Shown here piece by piece: positions 38,829 through 47,994 of a DNA stretch of 64,000 nucleotides. Location: assembly GCF_004283755.1 (NCBI RefSeq), contig NZ_SHMH01000002.1, positions 62,001-126,000 of the forward strand, read 5' to 3'. Below the pieces are notes generated by a model. The model was not told the DNA's origin. It did not search any database and saw only the letters and a program-made list of their open reading frames with translations. Position 1 is the first letter of the stretch; each line of letters starts with the position of its first letter. The position numbers were made by a program, and so were the translations under genes. This DNA is from Pseudoxanthomonas winnipegensis (GTDB lineage Bacteria > Pseudomonadota > Gammaproteobacteria > Xanthomonadales > Xanthomonadaceae).

Positions 38829-40328
38829 ATGCTGCGGCCGACCATGACCCATCTGGTGCGCGCGGCGGCCGAACGTTTCGGCCAGCGCGTGGCCCTGACC
38901 CTGCCCGGCGAGGGCCAGTACACCTACGGTCAGCTCGACGACCTGGCCGGGCGCTTCGCCGGGGGGCTGGCGGCGCTGGGCGTCGGCGCCGGCGATCGGG
39001 TGGTGCTGTATCTGCCCAATGGCTGGCAGTGGATCGCCGCCTACCACGCCATCGCGCGGCTCGGCGCGGTGGTGGTGCCGGCCAACATCCTGCTCAGCGC
39101 GCAGGAGGTGTCCTACATGGCCAGCGATGCGCAGGCGGTGGCGGTGATCCTGCCGGCCGAGCGCAACGCGGCGGTGAGCCTGGACGCGGCGGTGCTCCGC
39201 ATCGCGCTGGGCCGGGCCGAGGGCGCGCATTCCTTCGACGAGGTCCTGGATGGCGTCTACCGGTTGCCGGTGGAACGCGACCCCGAGGATCTGTTCACCA
39301 TCGGCTACACCTCCGGCACCACCGGCAAGCCCAAGGGCGCGATGTTGACCCATCGCTGCCTGTTCGCCAGCCTGTCCGGCACGGCCACCGTGCATGTGCG
39401 CCACGAGCACGATGTGGTGCTGTCCTGCCTGCCGTTCCCGCACGTGTACGGCAACATCGTGATGAACGCGATGTTCCTGGCCGGCACGCGGCTGGTGGCC
39501 ACGCCGAAGTTCGACCCGGGCACGGCGCTGGCGCTGATCGCCAGCGAGCGGGTGACGCTGTTCGAAGGCGTGCCGACCATGTACTACCAGCTGCTGGCGC
39601 ACGCCGACATCGGCCGCGCCGACCTGTCCAGCCTGACCCGTTGCACGGTGGGCGGGCAGACCATGCCGGTGGCCAAGCTCGAGGCGGTGGTGCGCAGGTT
39701 CGGCTGCCCGCTGCTGGAGCTGTGGGGCATGACCGAGCTGGCCGGGCCGGCCACCAGCCATTCGCCGTACTGGGCGCCGCGGCCCGGCTCGATCGGGCTG
39801 CCGTTTCCCGGCATGCAGGCGCGCATCGCCGACCTGGACGAACCCGGCCGCGATGCCGCGCCCGGCACGCCCGGCGAGCTGCTGGTGCGCGGCCCGTTGG
39901 TCACCACCGGCTACTACAACAACCCGGCCGCCACCGCGCAGGCGCTGGACGCGCAGGGCTGGCTGGCCACCGGCGACATCGCCTACGCCGACGCGGACGG
40001 TTATCTGTTCGTGGTCGACCGCAAGAAGGACATGATCATCACCGCCTGCTACAACGTGTACCCGGCCGAGCTGGAGCAGGTGGTGGCCATGCACCCGGAC
40101 GTGGTGATGACCGCCGTGGCCGGCTTTCCCGACGAGGAGAAGGGCGAGATCGCCGTGGCCTTCGTCGTGCGCCGTCAGGGCGCGGCCCTGGACGAGGCCA
40201 CGCTGCTGCGCCACTGCCGCCGCCACCTGGCCGCCTACAAGGTGCCGCGCTCGGTGCGCTTCGTCCAAGACCTGCCCAAGACCAGCACCGGCAAGCTGAT
40301 GCGCCGTGCGCTGGCCGACATCGCCTGA
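38829..40328 (+). CDS. AMP-forming acyl-CoA synthetase (class I ligase)
   Basis: A 499-residue adenylate-forming enzyme. P-loop YTSGTTGKPKG (about 158-168), A5 motif ELWGMTE, A7 TGD, A8 YLFVVDRKKDMIITACYNVYP and A10 catalytic lysine in PKTSTGKLMRR. It activates a carboxylic acid to its CoA thioester using ATP; long-chain or aromatic substrates are possible. ATG 38829 was chosen, 5 bases after the dehydrogenase stop, with ATG 38844 as an alternative. Probably co-transcribed with both neighbours. Confidence 0.88.
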   Translation: MLRPTMTHLVRAAAERFGQRVALTLPGEGQYTYGQLDDLAGRFAGGLAALGVGAGDRVVLYLPNGWQWIAAYHAIARLGAVVVPANILLSAQEVSYMASDAQAVAVILPAERNAAVSLDAAVLRIALGRAEGAHSFDEVLDGVYRLPVERDPEDLFTIGYTSGTTGKPKGAMLTHRCLFASLSGTATVHVRHEHDVVLSCLPFPHVYGNIVMNAMFLAGTRLVATPKFDPGTALALIASERVTLFEGVPTMYYQLLAHADIGRADLSSLTRCTVGGQTMPVAKLEAVVRRFGCPLLELWGMTELAGPATSHSPYWAPRPGSIGLPFPGMQARIADLDEPGRDAAPGTPGELLVRGPLVTTGYYNNPAATAQALDAQGWLATGDIAYADADGYLFVVDRKKDMIITACYNVYPAELEQVVAMHPDVVMTAVAGFPDEEKGEIAVAFVVRRQGAALDEATLLRHCRRHLAAYKVPRSVRFVQDLPKTSTGKLMRRALADIA

Positions 40329-40376
40329 CGGCGCTCCTTCCCGTTCCGCACACATCCCCGCACGAGGTGACCTGAC

Positions 40377-41831
40377 ATGCCCATCGACTTCTTCAAGGAC
40401 TACACCCTGACCATCGACGGCCAGGCCGCGACCTCGGCCGTGACGCTAGAGGTGATCAACCCGGCCAACGAGCAGGTGATCGCACGCGTGCCCGACGCCA
40501 GCCGCGACCAGCTCGACGCCGCGGTGGCCGCGGCCAAGCGCGCCTTCCCGGCGTGGAGCGCGCTGCCGCTGGCCGAGCGCCAGCGCTATGTCGCGCGCAT
40601 CGGCGATGCGATCGAGCGCCAGGCCGAGGACTTCATGAAGCTGCTCACCCTGGAGCAGGGCAAGGCGCGCCAGGGCGCCGAATGGGAGATCGGCGGCGCG
40701 GCGATCTGGTGCCACGAGATCGCCAAGCAGGAGCTGCCGCTGCACGTGGTCGAGGACACCGGCACGCGCCGGGTGGAGACACGCCGCGTGCCGCTGGGCG
40801 TGGTCGGCGGCATCACCCCGTGGAACTTCCCGGTGCTGCTGGCGATCTGGAAGATCGCCCCGGCGCTGGTGGCCGGCAACACCATGGTGCTCAAGCCCTC
40901 GCCCTACACCCCGCTGACCACGCTCAAGCTGGGCGAGCTGCTGCGCGGCGTGCTGCCCGACGGCGTGCTCAACATCGTCTCCGGCGGCAACGAACTGGGC
41001 GCCTGGATTACCGCGCACCCGGACATCGCCAAGGTCAGCTTCACCGGCTCGACCGCGACCGGGCGCAAGATCATGGAATCGGCCTCGGGCAACCTCAAGC
41101 GCATCACCCTGGAACTGGGCGGCAACAACCCGGCCATCGTGCTGCCGGACGTGGACGTGGAGGAGGTGGCCGAGAAGCTGTTCTGGGCGAGCTTCCAGAA
41201 CAGCGCGCAGTTCTGCGTGGCGGCCAAGCGCCTGTACGTGCACGAGGACATCTACGACGACCTGGCCAAGGCGCTGGTGGCCTACGCCAAGACCGTGCAG
41301 GTTGGCGACGGCGCGCTGCCGCAGACCCAGCTGGGCCCGATCCAGAACCGCATGCAGTTCGAGAAGCTCAAGAACCTGCTGGCCGACGCCAAGGCCAACA
41401 AGCTGCGCTTCCTGCTCGGCGGGGAAATCCCCGACCAGCCCGGCTACCTGGTGCCGATCACCCTGATCGACAACCCGCCCGACGACAGCCGCGTGGTGCG
41501 CGAGGAGGCCTTCGGCCCGGTGCTGCCGCTGCTGAAGTTCAAGGACGTGGACGAGGTGGTCGCGCGCGCCAACGACACCGAATACGGCCTGGCCGCCTCG
41601 GTCTGGTCGCGCGACGTGGAGGCCGCGCGCCAGGTGGCCGAGCGCATCGACGCCGGCACGGTGTGGATCAACGAGATCCACACCTTCTCCCCGCACGTGG
41701 CCTTCGGCGGGCGCAAGCAGTCCGGCATCGGCATCGAGAACGCGCTGGAAGGCCTGGCCGAATACACTGCGGTGCAGACCCTGGCCATCAATCGCGCGCA
41801 GGCCAGCGGCGCGGGACGCAAGGCCGCCTGA
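40377..41831 (+). CDS. NAD(P)-dependent aldehyde dehydrogenase
   Basis: A 484-residue aldehyde dehydrogenase with Asn150 (PWNFP), Lys173, Glu246 (ELGGN) and catalytic Cys280 in [11 protein letters not shown]. It would oxidise the aldehyde made by the upstream alcohol dehydrogenase. GAGGTGA precedes the ATG. The following 125-base gap contains a 7-bp hairpin (41842-41863) without T tract, and may separate this trio from the carboxylase genes. Confidence 0.93.
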   Translation: MPIDFFKDYTLTIDGQAATSAVTLEVINPANEQVIARVPDASRDQLDAAVAAAKRAFPAWSALPLAERQRYVARIGDAIERQAEDFMKLLTLEQGKARQGAEWEIGGAAIWCHEIAKQELPLHVVEDTGTRRVETRRVPLGVVGGITPWNFPVLLAIWKIAPALVAGNTMVLKPSPYTPLTTLKLGELLRGVLPDGVLNIVSGGNELGAWITAHPDIAKVSFTGSTATGRKIMESASGNLKRITLELGGNNPAIVLPDVDVEEVAEKLFWASFQNSAQFCVAAKRLYVHEDIYDDLAKALVAYAKTVQVGDGALPQTQLGPIQNRMQFEKLKNLLADAKANKLRFLLGGEIPDQPGYLVPITLIDNPPDDSRVVREEAFGPVLPLLKFKDVDEVVARANDTEYGLAASVWSRDVEAARQVAERIDAGTVWINEIHTFSPHVAFGGRKQSGIGIENALEGLAEYTAVQTLAINRAQASGAGRKAA

Positions 41832-41956
41832 GGGCGGCCACGCCCGGCGCCGCCAGGCCGGGCATCGATGCGTTCGTTGTGCAGTGCGCGATGCGTCTTG
41901 CCTCGCGCCGCTGCCACCCTGCGCGTGCCCGCACGTTTCGCAACACGAGACCCGAT

Positions 41957-43552
41957 GTGACTGTCCTCACCAGCCTGATCGACCTGGACGCCGCCTCCAG
42001 CCAAGCCAATGCCCAGCACAACCGCGCCCTGGCCCAGCAGCTGCGGGAGCGCGTGGCCAGCGCCGCCCTGGGCGGCTCGGCGCAGGCGCGCGAGCGCCAT
42101 CTGGCCCGCGGCAAGCTGCTGCCGCGCGAACGGGTCAACCGCCTGCTCGACCCGGGCTCGCCTTTCCTGGAGATCGGCGCGCTGGCGGCCAACGGCATGT
42201 ACGAGGATAGCGCGCCCGGCGCCGGGGTGATCGGCGGCATCGGCCGGGTCAGCGGGCGCGAGGTGATGATCCTGGCCAACGATTCGACGGTGAAGGGCGG
42301 CGCCTACTTCCCGATGACGGTCAAGAAGCACCTGCGCGCGCAGGAGATCGCGCTTGAGAACCACCTGCCGTGCATCTACCTGGTCGATTCGGGCGGCGCC
42401 AACCTGCCGCACCAGTCCGAGGTGTTCCCCGACCGCGAGCACTTCGGCCGCATCTTCTACAACCAGGCGCAGATGTCGTCCAAGGGCATCGCCCAGATCG
42501 CCTGCGTGATGGGCAGCTGCACCGCCGGCGGCGCCTATGTGCCGGCGATGAGCGACGAGACCATCATCGTGCGCGGCCAGGGCACGATCTTCCTGGCCGG
42601 CCCGCCGCTGGTGAAGGCGGCCACCGGCGAGGAGATCTCGGCCGAGGAGCTGGGCGGCGCCGACACCCACGGCCGGCGCTCGGGCGTGGTCGACCACGTC
42701 GCCGAGGACGACGAACACGCGCTGCTGCTGGTGCGCCAGATCGTGGCCACGCTCAACCATCCCAAGACGGTGGACATCGACCTGCAGCCGCCGCGGCCGC
42801 CGCGCCTGCCGGCCGAGGACCTGTACTCGATCATTCCGCAGGACGTGCGCGCGCCCTACGACGTGCACGAGGTGATCGCACGCCTGGTCGATGGCTCGGA
42901 GCTGCACGAGTTCAAGCCGCTGTACGGCACCACGCTGGTGTGCGGCTTCGCGCGCATCTGGGGCATCCCGGTGGCGATCCTGGCCAACAACGGCGTGCTG
43001 TTCTCCGAAAGCGCGCTCAAGGGCGCGCACTTCATCGAACTGGCCTGCCAGCGCCGGGTGCCGCTGCTGTTCCTGCAGAACATCTCCGGCTTCATGGTCG
43101 GCGGCAAGTACGAGGCCGAGGGCATCGCCAAGCACGGCGCCAAGCTGGTCACCGCGGTGGCCACCGCCAGCGTGCCCAAGATCACCGTGCTGATCGGCGG
43201 CAGCTTCGGCGCGGGCAACTACGGCATGTGCGGGCGCGCCTACAGCCCGCGCTTTTTGTTCACCTGGCCCAATGCGCGCATCTCGGTGATGGGCGGCGAG
43301 CAGGCCGCCTCGGTGCTGGCCACCGTGCACCGCGACGCGGCCAGCTGGACGCCCGAGCAGCTGGAGGCCTTCAAGACGCCCATCCGCGAGGTCTACGAGC
43401 GCGAGGGCAATCCCTACTTCGCCACCGCGCGCCTGTGGGACGACGGCATCATCGACCCGGCGCAGACCCGCGACGTGCTGGGGCTGGCGTTCTCGGCCAC
43501 CTTGAACGCCCCGATTCCGCAGGCCGCACGCTTCGGCGTGTTCCGCATGTGA
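41957..43552 (+). CDS. mccB: Methylcrotonoyl-CoA carboxylase-type carboxyltransferase (beta) subunit
   Basis: A 531-residue biotin-dependent carboxyltransferase, normal for MccB/LiuB/AccD1. Crotonase-fold halves contain [44 protein letters not shown] and [20 protein letters not shown], and it ends FGVFRM, characteristic of methylcrotonoyl-CoA carboxylase. Substrate is probably 3-methylcrotonyl-CoA (leucine breakdown). The start is GTG at 41957; no strong Shine-Dalgarno. The alpha subunit follows after 16 bases. Confidence 0.9.
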   Translation: MTVLTSLIDLDAASSQANAQHNRALAQQLRERVASAALGGSAQARERHLARGKLLPRERVNRLLDPGSPFLEIGALAANGMYEDSAPGAGVIGGIGRVSGREVMILANDSTVKGGAYFPMTVKKHLRAQEIALENHLPCIYLVDSGGANLPHQSEVFPDREHFGRIFYNQAQMSSKGIAQIACVMGSCTAGGAYVPAMSDETIIVRGQGTIFLAGPPLVKAATGEEISAEELGGADTHGRRSGVVDHVAEDDEHALLLVRQIVATLNHPKTVDIDLQPPRPPRLPAEDLYSIIPQDVRAPYDVHEVIARLVDGSELHEFKPLYGTTLVCGFARIWGIPVAILANNGVLFSESALKGAHFIELACQRRVPLLFLQNISGFMVGGKYEAEGIAKHGAKLVTAVATASVPKITVLIGGSFGAGNYGMCGRAYSPRFLFTWPNARISVMGGEQAASVLATVHRDAASWTPEQLEAFKTPIREVYEREGNPYFATARLWDDGIIDPAQTRDVLGLAFSATLNAPIPQAARFGVFRM

Positions 43553-43568
43553 TCGCCAGGAGAGTCCC

Positions 43569-45440
43569 ATGATCGAGAGCCTGCTGATCGCCAACCGCGG
43601 CGAGATCGCCCGCCGCATCCTGCGCACCGCCCAGCGCCTGGGCGTGCGCACCATCGCCGTGTATTCCGAGGCCGATGCCGGCCTGCCGTTCGTGCGCGAG
43701 GCCGACCAGGCCGTGTGCATCGGCCCGGCGCCGGCGCGCGAGAGCTATCTGTCCGCCGACAAGCTGCTCGCCGCGGCGCGCCAGACCGGCGCGGCCGCGA
43801 TCCATCCCGGCTACGGCTTCCTGTCGGAGAACGCCGAATTCGCCGACGCGGTGATCGCCGCCGGGCTGGTCTGGGTGGGCGCGCCGCCGGCGTCGATCCG
43901 CGCGATGGGGCGCAAGGACGCGGCCAAGGCGCGCATGCAGGCGGCCGGCGTGCCGGTCACGCCGGGTTATCTGGGCGAGGACCAGTCGACGCCGCGCCTG
44001 GAGCGCGAGGCCGATGCCATCGGCTACCCGGTGCTGATCAAGGCCGTGTCCGGCGGCGGCGGCAAGGGCATGCGCAAGGTCGACGCCGCGGCCGACTTCG
44101 CCGCCGCGCTGGACAGCTGCCGGCGCGAGGCCGCCGCGGCCTTCGGCGACGACCGCGTGCTGCTGGAGAAGTACGTCAGCAACCCGCGCCACATCGAGGT
44201 GCAGGTGTTCGGCGACACGCACGGCAACGTGGTGCACCTGTTCGAACGCGACTGCTCGCTGCAGCGCCGCCACCAGAAGGTGATCGAGGAAGCGCCCGCG
44301 CCGGGCATGGACGCGGCCACGCGCCAGGCGCTGTGCGCGGCGGCGGTGAAGGCCGCGCGCGCGGTGGATTACGTGGGCGCCGGCACCATCGAGTTCATCG
44401 CCGACGGCTCGCAGGGGCTGCGCGCCGACGCGATCTGGTTCATGGAAATGAACACCCGGCTGCAGGTCGAGCACCCGGTGACCGAGTCGATCACCGGCCA
44501 GGACCTGGTGGAATGGCAGCTGCGCGTGGCCTCGGGCGAGGCGCTGCCGCTGGCGCAGGACCAGCTGGCGATCCATGGCTGGGCGATGGAGGCGCGGCTG
44601 TACGCGGAGAACCCGTCCAACGGCTTCCTGCCGTCGATCGGTCCGCTCGAGCGCCTGCGTCTGCCGGAGGACATCCGTATGGACAGCGGCGTGGAGGAAG
44701 GTGGCGAGGTCAGCCCGTTCTACGACCCGATGATCGCCAAGCTCATCGCCGATGCGCCCACGCGCGCGCAGGCCGCGCGCCGCCTGGCGCAGGCCTGCGC
44801 CCAGGTGCAGGTGTGGCCGGTGCGCACCAATGCGGCGTTCCTGGCGCGTACGGCGGCGCATCCGCAGTTCGTGGCGGGGCAGGTCGATACCGGCTTCATC
44901 GCGCGGCATCTGGACGCGCTGCTGCCGCCGGCCGTGCCGCCGCCGGCGCTGCTGGACCAGGCCGCCAGTGCGCTGCTGCCGGCGCAGGACGGCAGCCCGT
45001 GGACGGCGCTGCGCGGCTTCCGCGCCAATGCGCCGCGCGAGCATCGCGCCGCGGTGCGCGTGGGCGAGGCGATCCACCTGGCGCAGTGGCACGCCGGTCC
45101 CGCGCCTGCGCTGGTGACGGTAGAGGGCACGCAGCTGCTGTTCGACGCCGGCCAGGCCTGGCCGGTGGCGGTGCCGACGCTGGGCGAGGCCAGCGCGGCG
45201 GGCGAGACCGGCGACGGCGCGCTGCTGGCGCCGATGCCCGGGCGCATCGTCGCGGTGCAGGTGGCGCAGGGCGAGCAGGTGACGCGCGGACAGGCGTTGG
45301 TGGTGCTGGAGGCGATGAAGATGGAGCAGACCCTGCAGGCGCCCTTCGCCGGCACGGTGCGCGAGCTGAGCGTGCAGGTCGGCGCGCAGGTGAGCGAAGG
45401 CAAGGTGTTGCTGGTGATCGAACAGGAGCAGGCGGCGTGA
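43569..45440 (+). CDS. mccA: Methylcrotonoyl-CoA carboxylase-type biotin carboxylase (alpha) subunit
   Basis: A 623-residue subunit with an N-terminal biotin carboxylase (1-450; ATP-grasp loop GGGGKGM 162-168, MEMNTRLQVEHPVTE), a middle BT-like domain and a C-terminal biotinyl carrier domain whose EAMKM motif holds the biotin lysine (Lys584). With the beta subunit it carboxylates a short branched enoyl-CoA. AGGAGAG 5 bases before the ATG. Its stop overlaps the GTG of the MaoC gene (45437-45440), so the whole set is one operon. Confidence 0.92.
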   Translation: MIESLLIANRGEIARRILRTAQRLGVRTIAVYSEADAGLPFVREADQAVCIGPAPARESYLSADKLLAAARQTGAAAIHPGYGFLSENAEFADAVIAAGLVWVGAPPASIRAMGRKDAAKARMQAAGVPVTPGYLGEDQSTPRLEREADAIGYPVLIKAVSGGGGKGMRKVDAAADFAAALDSCRREAAAAFGDDRVLLEKYVSNPRHIEVQVFGDTHGNVVHLFERDCSLQRRHQKVIEEAPAPGMDAATRQALCAAAVKAARAVDYVGAGTIEFIADGSQGLRADAIWFMEMNTRLQVEHPVTESITGQDLVEWQLRVASGEALPLAQDQLAIHGWAMEARLYAENPSNGFLPSIGPLERLRLPEDIRMDSGVEEGGEVSPFYDPMIAKLIADAPTRAQAARRLAQACAQVQVWPVRTNAAFLARTAAHPQFVAGQVDTGFIARHLDALLPPAVPPPALLDQAASALLPAQDGSPWTALRGFRANAPREHRAAVRVGEAIHLAQWHAGPAPALVTVEGTQLLFDAGQAWPVAVPTLGEASAAGETGDGALLAPMPGRIVAVQVAQGEQVTRGQALVVLEAMKMEQTLQAPFAGTVRELSVQVGAQVSEGKVLLVIEQEQAA

Positions 45441-45901
45441 GCGGCGGACGGCACTTTGAGCAGTGGGCGATCGGCGATCGCATCGACCACGTGATGCGCA
45501 GGACGGTCACCGAGACCGACAACCTGCTGTTCTCCACCATGACCCACAACCCGCAGCCGCTGCACCTGGACGCCGAGGCGGCGCGCGCCAGCGAGTTCGG
45601 ACAGATTCTGGTCAATGGCACCTTCACCTTCGCGCTGATGATCGGGCTGTCGGTGGGCGACACCACGCTCGGCACGCTGGTGGCCAACCTGGGCTACGAC
45701 AAGGTGGTGATGCCCAAGCCGGTGTTCATCGGCGACACGCTGCGCGCGCAGACCGAAGTGGTGGACCTGCGGCCCAGCCGCTCGCGGCCCGAGGCGGGGC
45801 TGGTGACCTTCCGCCACCGCATGCTCAACCAGCGCGACGAGGTGGTGTGCGAATGCCTGCGCACCGCGCTGCTGACGCGCTCGGGCCAGGCGCCGGCATG
45901 A
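45437..45901 (+). CDS. MaoC-family enoyl-CoA hydratase
   Basis: A 154-residue single hot-dog-fold hydratase. The active-site region reads THNPQPLHLDAEAA, followed by LVNGTFTFALMIG, as in mesaconyl-/itaconyl-CoA hydratase-type MaoC proteins. Given its neighbours it may hydrate 3-methylglutaconyl-CoA (the product after carboxylation) or itaconyl-CoA. GTGA overlap with mccA upstream and ATGA overlap with the lyase downstream show tight coupling. The normal LiuC (crotonase-fold) hydratase is absent from this operon. Confidence 0.85.
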   Translation: MSGGRHFEQWAIGDRIDHVMRRTVTETDNLLFSTMTHNPQPLHLDAEAARASEFGQILVNGTFTFALMIGLSVGDTTLGTLVANLGYDKVVMPKPVFIGDTLRAQTEVVDLRPSRSRPEAGLVTFRHRMLNQRDEVVCECLRTALLTRSGQAPA

Positions 45902-46740
45902 GGCTGCGCTCGCTGCTGTTCGTGCCCGGCGACCGGCCGGAGCGCTTCGCCAAGGCGCAGGCCAGCGGCGCCGACGCGATCATCCTGGACCTGGAAGACG
46001 CCGTCGCGCCGGAGAGCAAGGACGCCGCGCGCGCGGCGGTGGCCGCGTTCCTGCAGGCGCGCGCGACCGCGCAGGGCGGCACGGTGCTGGTGCGGATCAA
46101 TCCCATCGACGGTGACGCCCTGGCGCGCGATCTGGCCGCCGCGCACGGCGCCGATGCGCTGGTGCTGCCCAAGGCCGAAGGCGCGGCCACGGTGCACGCG
46201 CTGGCCGCGCATCTGGGCGATGCGCCCGTGCCGATCCTGCCCATCGCCACCGAGACGCCGGCCGCCATCTTCCAGCTGGGCAGCTATGCGCAGGTCGCCG
46301 AGCGCCTGTTCGGGCTGACCTGGGGCGCCGAGGACCTGCCGGCGGCCATCGGTGCGGCCACCAGCCGCGAGGCCGATGGCCAGTACACGCCGCCCTACCA
46401 GACCGTGCGCGCGCTGGCGCTGTTCGCCGCGCATGCCGCCGGCGTGCCGGCCATCGACACGGTGTATCCGGCGCTGCAGGACGAGGCCGGCCTGACCGCC
46501 TACGCCGCGCGCGCGGCGCGCGACGGCTTCACCGGCATGCTGGCCCTGCATCCGGCGCAGGTGCCGATCGTCAACCGCGCCTTCACTCCAGATGCCGAGT
46601 CGGTGGCACATGCGCGCAGGATCGTCGCCGCGTTCGCCGCCGCGCCCGGCGCCGGCGCATTGCAGGTCGATGGGCGCATGGTCGATGCGCCGCATCTCAA
46701 GCAGGCCCGGCGCCTCCTCGCGCAGACAGGAGAGGGTTGA
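45898..46740 (+). CDS. CitE-like beta-hydroxyacyl-CoA lyase (HpcH/HpaI family)
   Basis: A 280-residue TIM-barrel lyase: [28 protein letters not shown] (metal and CoA site), [28 protein letters not shown] and IDTVYP. It is a stand-alone CitE homologue, not citrate lyase, since no citD/citF/citG is present. By position it could cleave 3-hydroxy-3-methylglutaryl-CoA or citramalyl-CoA; a mycobacterial CitE homologue in a similar operon does both. ATG overlaps the maoC stop. Confidence 0.87.
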   Translation: MRLRSLLFVPGDRPERFAKAQASGADAIILDLEDAVAPESKDAARAAVAAFLQARATAQGGTVLVRINPIDGDALARDLAAAHGADALVLPKAEGAATVHALAAHLGDAPVPILPIATETPAAIFQLGSYAQVAERLFGLTWGAEDLPAAIGAATSREADGQYTPPYQTVRALALFAAHAAGVPAIDTVYPALQDEAGLTAYAARAARDGFTGMLALHPAQVPIVNRAFTPDAESVAHARRIVAAFAAAPGAGALQVDGRMVDAPHLKQARRLLAQTGEG

Positions 46741-46946
46741 TGGGCAAGGTCTACGACAGCGCCGCGGCGGCGCTGCAGGGCCTGGTGTTCGACGGCATGA
46801 CCGTCGCGGCCGGTGGCTTCGGCCTGTGCGGCATCCCCGAGCGCCTGATCGACGCGCTGCGCGACACCGGCGTGCAGGGCCTGACCTGCGTGTCCAACAA
46901 TGCCGGCATCGACGGCCAAGGCCTGGGCACGCAGCGCGGCACGTAG
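46740..46946 (+). pseudogene. scoA: Truncated 3-oxoacid CoA-transferase subunit A
   Basis: Only 68 residues remain: about 62 ([20 protein letters not shown] ... [16 protein letters not shown] ... [14 protein letters not shown]) match the N-terminus of ScoA/AtoD, then TQRGT and a stop. The family is about 230 residues and needs a B subunit with the catalytic Glu; neither the rest of A nor B follows. The ATG overlaps the lyase stop (TGATG), so it once was the next gene of the operon. The deletion or insertion breakpoint lies near 46930, just before a convergent LysR gene. Confidence 0.85.
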
Positions 46947-47002
46947 AGACCCCGCGCCTGGCAGCAGGCGCAGGCGGTTGTGAAGTCAAGGTGGCGCATG
47001 CC

Positions 47003-47929
47003 TCAGGACGCGGCCAGGCCGGCGGCCAGGTGGTCGATCCAGGCGCGTGCGCGCGCCGGCAGGAAACGGTTGGGCGGGTACAGCAGCCAGGCCGTGCCGG
47101 AGTAGGCCGTAATGTGGCGCCAGCCGGTCAGCACCGGCACCAGCGTGCCGGCCTCCAGCGCGGGGCGGGCGGTAAAGCCGGGCAGGGAGGCGATGCCCAG
47201 ATCCGCCAGGGCCGCCTCGCGCCGCATCTCGCTGTGGTTGGCCTGGTAGCGGCCGCGCACCGCCACGCTGGCGCTGGCCGCCTCGCCGCCGCCGGCGCGC
47301 TCGAAGCGCCAGTGCCGGTCGCGCTCGTCCTCGCCCAGCACGATGCAGTCGTGCTGGGCCAACTCGCGCGGGTGCTCCGGCAGGCCGCGCCGCGCCAGGT
47401 AGGCCGGGCTGGCGCAGACCAGGTGCTCCACCGTCTCCAGCGGCCGGCCCGCCAACCCCGGCGGCGGGGTGTCGGTGATGCGCACGGCCAGGTCGATGTC
47501 CTCGGCGAACAGGTCCACCGTGCGGTCGGTCACCACCAGCTGCAGGTCCACCTGCGGGTGCGCGGCCAGGAAGGCCGGCACCAGCGGATGGATGCGCAGC
47601 CGGCCATAGGCCTTGGGCGCGCTCATGCGCACCAGCCCGCGCGGCGCGCCGTCGGCATCGCCGGCCAGCGAGAACACCTCGCGCGCGGCGCTCTCCAGCT
47701 GCTGGCAGCGGGCATGGGCTGCGCGCCCGGCCTCGGTCAGGCGCAGCTGGCGCGTGGAGCGCTCCAGCAGGCGCACGCGCAGCGCGCGTTCCAGCCGTGC
47801 CACCTGCCGGCTCACGGCCGAGGGCGTCAGCCCCAGCCCACGCGCCGCGGCGGAGAAACTGCCGGCCGCCACCACGCGTGCGAACACCGCCATGTCGGAC
47901 AGGCTGTCGAGGGCCTCATTCGTGCGCAT
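47003..47929 (-). CDS. LysR-family transcriptional regulator
   Basis: A 308-residue LysR protein. The N-terminal winged HTH reads [20 protein letters not shown] then PSAVSRQVARLERALRVRLL, and a substrate-binding-like effector domain runs from about 95 (style of the DsdC/TrpI-like CrgA subgroup: APKAYGRLRIHPLVPAFLA). It is divergent from a DMT transporter with a 65-base gap containing a palindrome, so it probably controls that gene and itself. Convergent with the broken scoA. Confidence 0.88.
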   Translation of the reverse strand: MRTNEALDSLSDMAVFARVVAAGSFSAAARGLGLTPSAVSRQVARLERALRVRLLERSTRQLRLTEAGRAAHARCQQLESAAREVFSLAGDADGAPRGLVRMSAPKAYGRLRIHPLVPAFLAAHPQVDLQLVVTDRTVDLFAEDIDLAVRITDTPPPGLAGRPLETVEHLVCASPAYLARRGLPEHPRELAQHDCIVLGEDERDRHWRFERAGGGEAASASVAVRGRYQANHSEMRREAALADLGIASLPGFTARPALEAGTLVPVLTGWRHITAYSGTAWLLYPPNRFLPARARAWIDHLAAGLAAS

Positions 47930-47958
47930 GGGGAACAGAACCTGTGCTGGAGAGGCGG

Positions 47959-47983
47959 ATTATCGCGGCGGGATCGCGAATAT
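47959..47983. promoter_or_regulatory. Probable LysR operator and DMT transporter promoter
   Basis: An imperfect palindrome ATTATCGCG-GCGGGAT-CGCGAATAT lies in the middle of the divergent spacer. TATACG at 47981-47986 overlaps its right arm and may be the transporter's -10. Dyads of this size between a lysR gene and its divergent target are the usual binding sites. Confidence 0.5.
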
Positions 47984-47994
47984 ACGCTGCGCCC

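Noticed and set aside
40553-41956. Upstream extension of the mccB reading frame through the aldehyde dehydrogenase region
   Set aside because: The extension is an out-of-frame shadow of the aldehyde dehydrogenase. Similarity to MccB begins only at the GTG at 41957.
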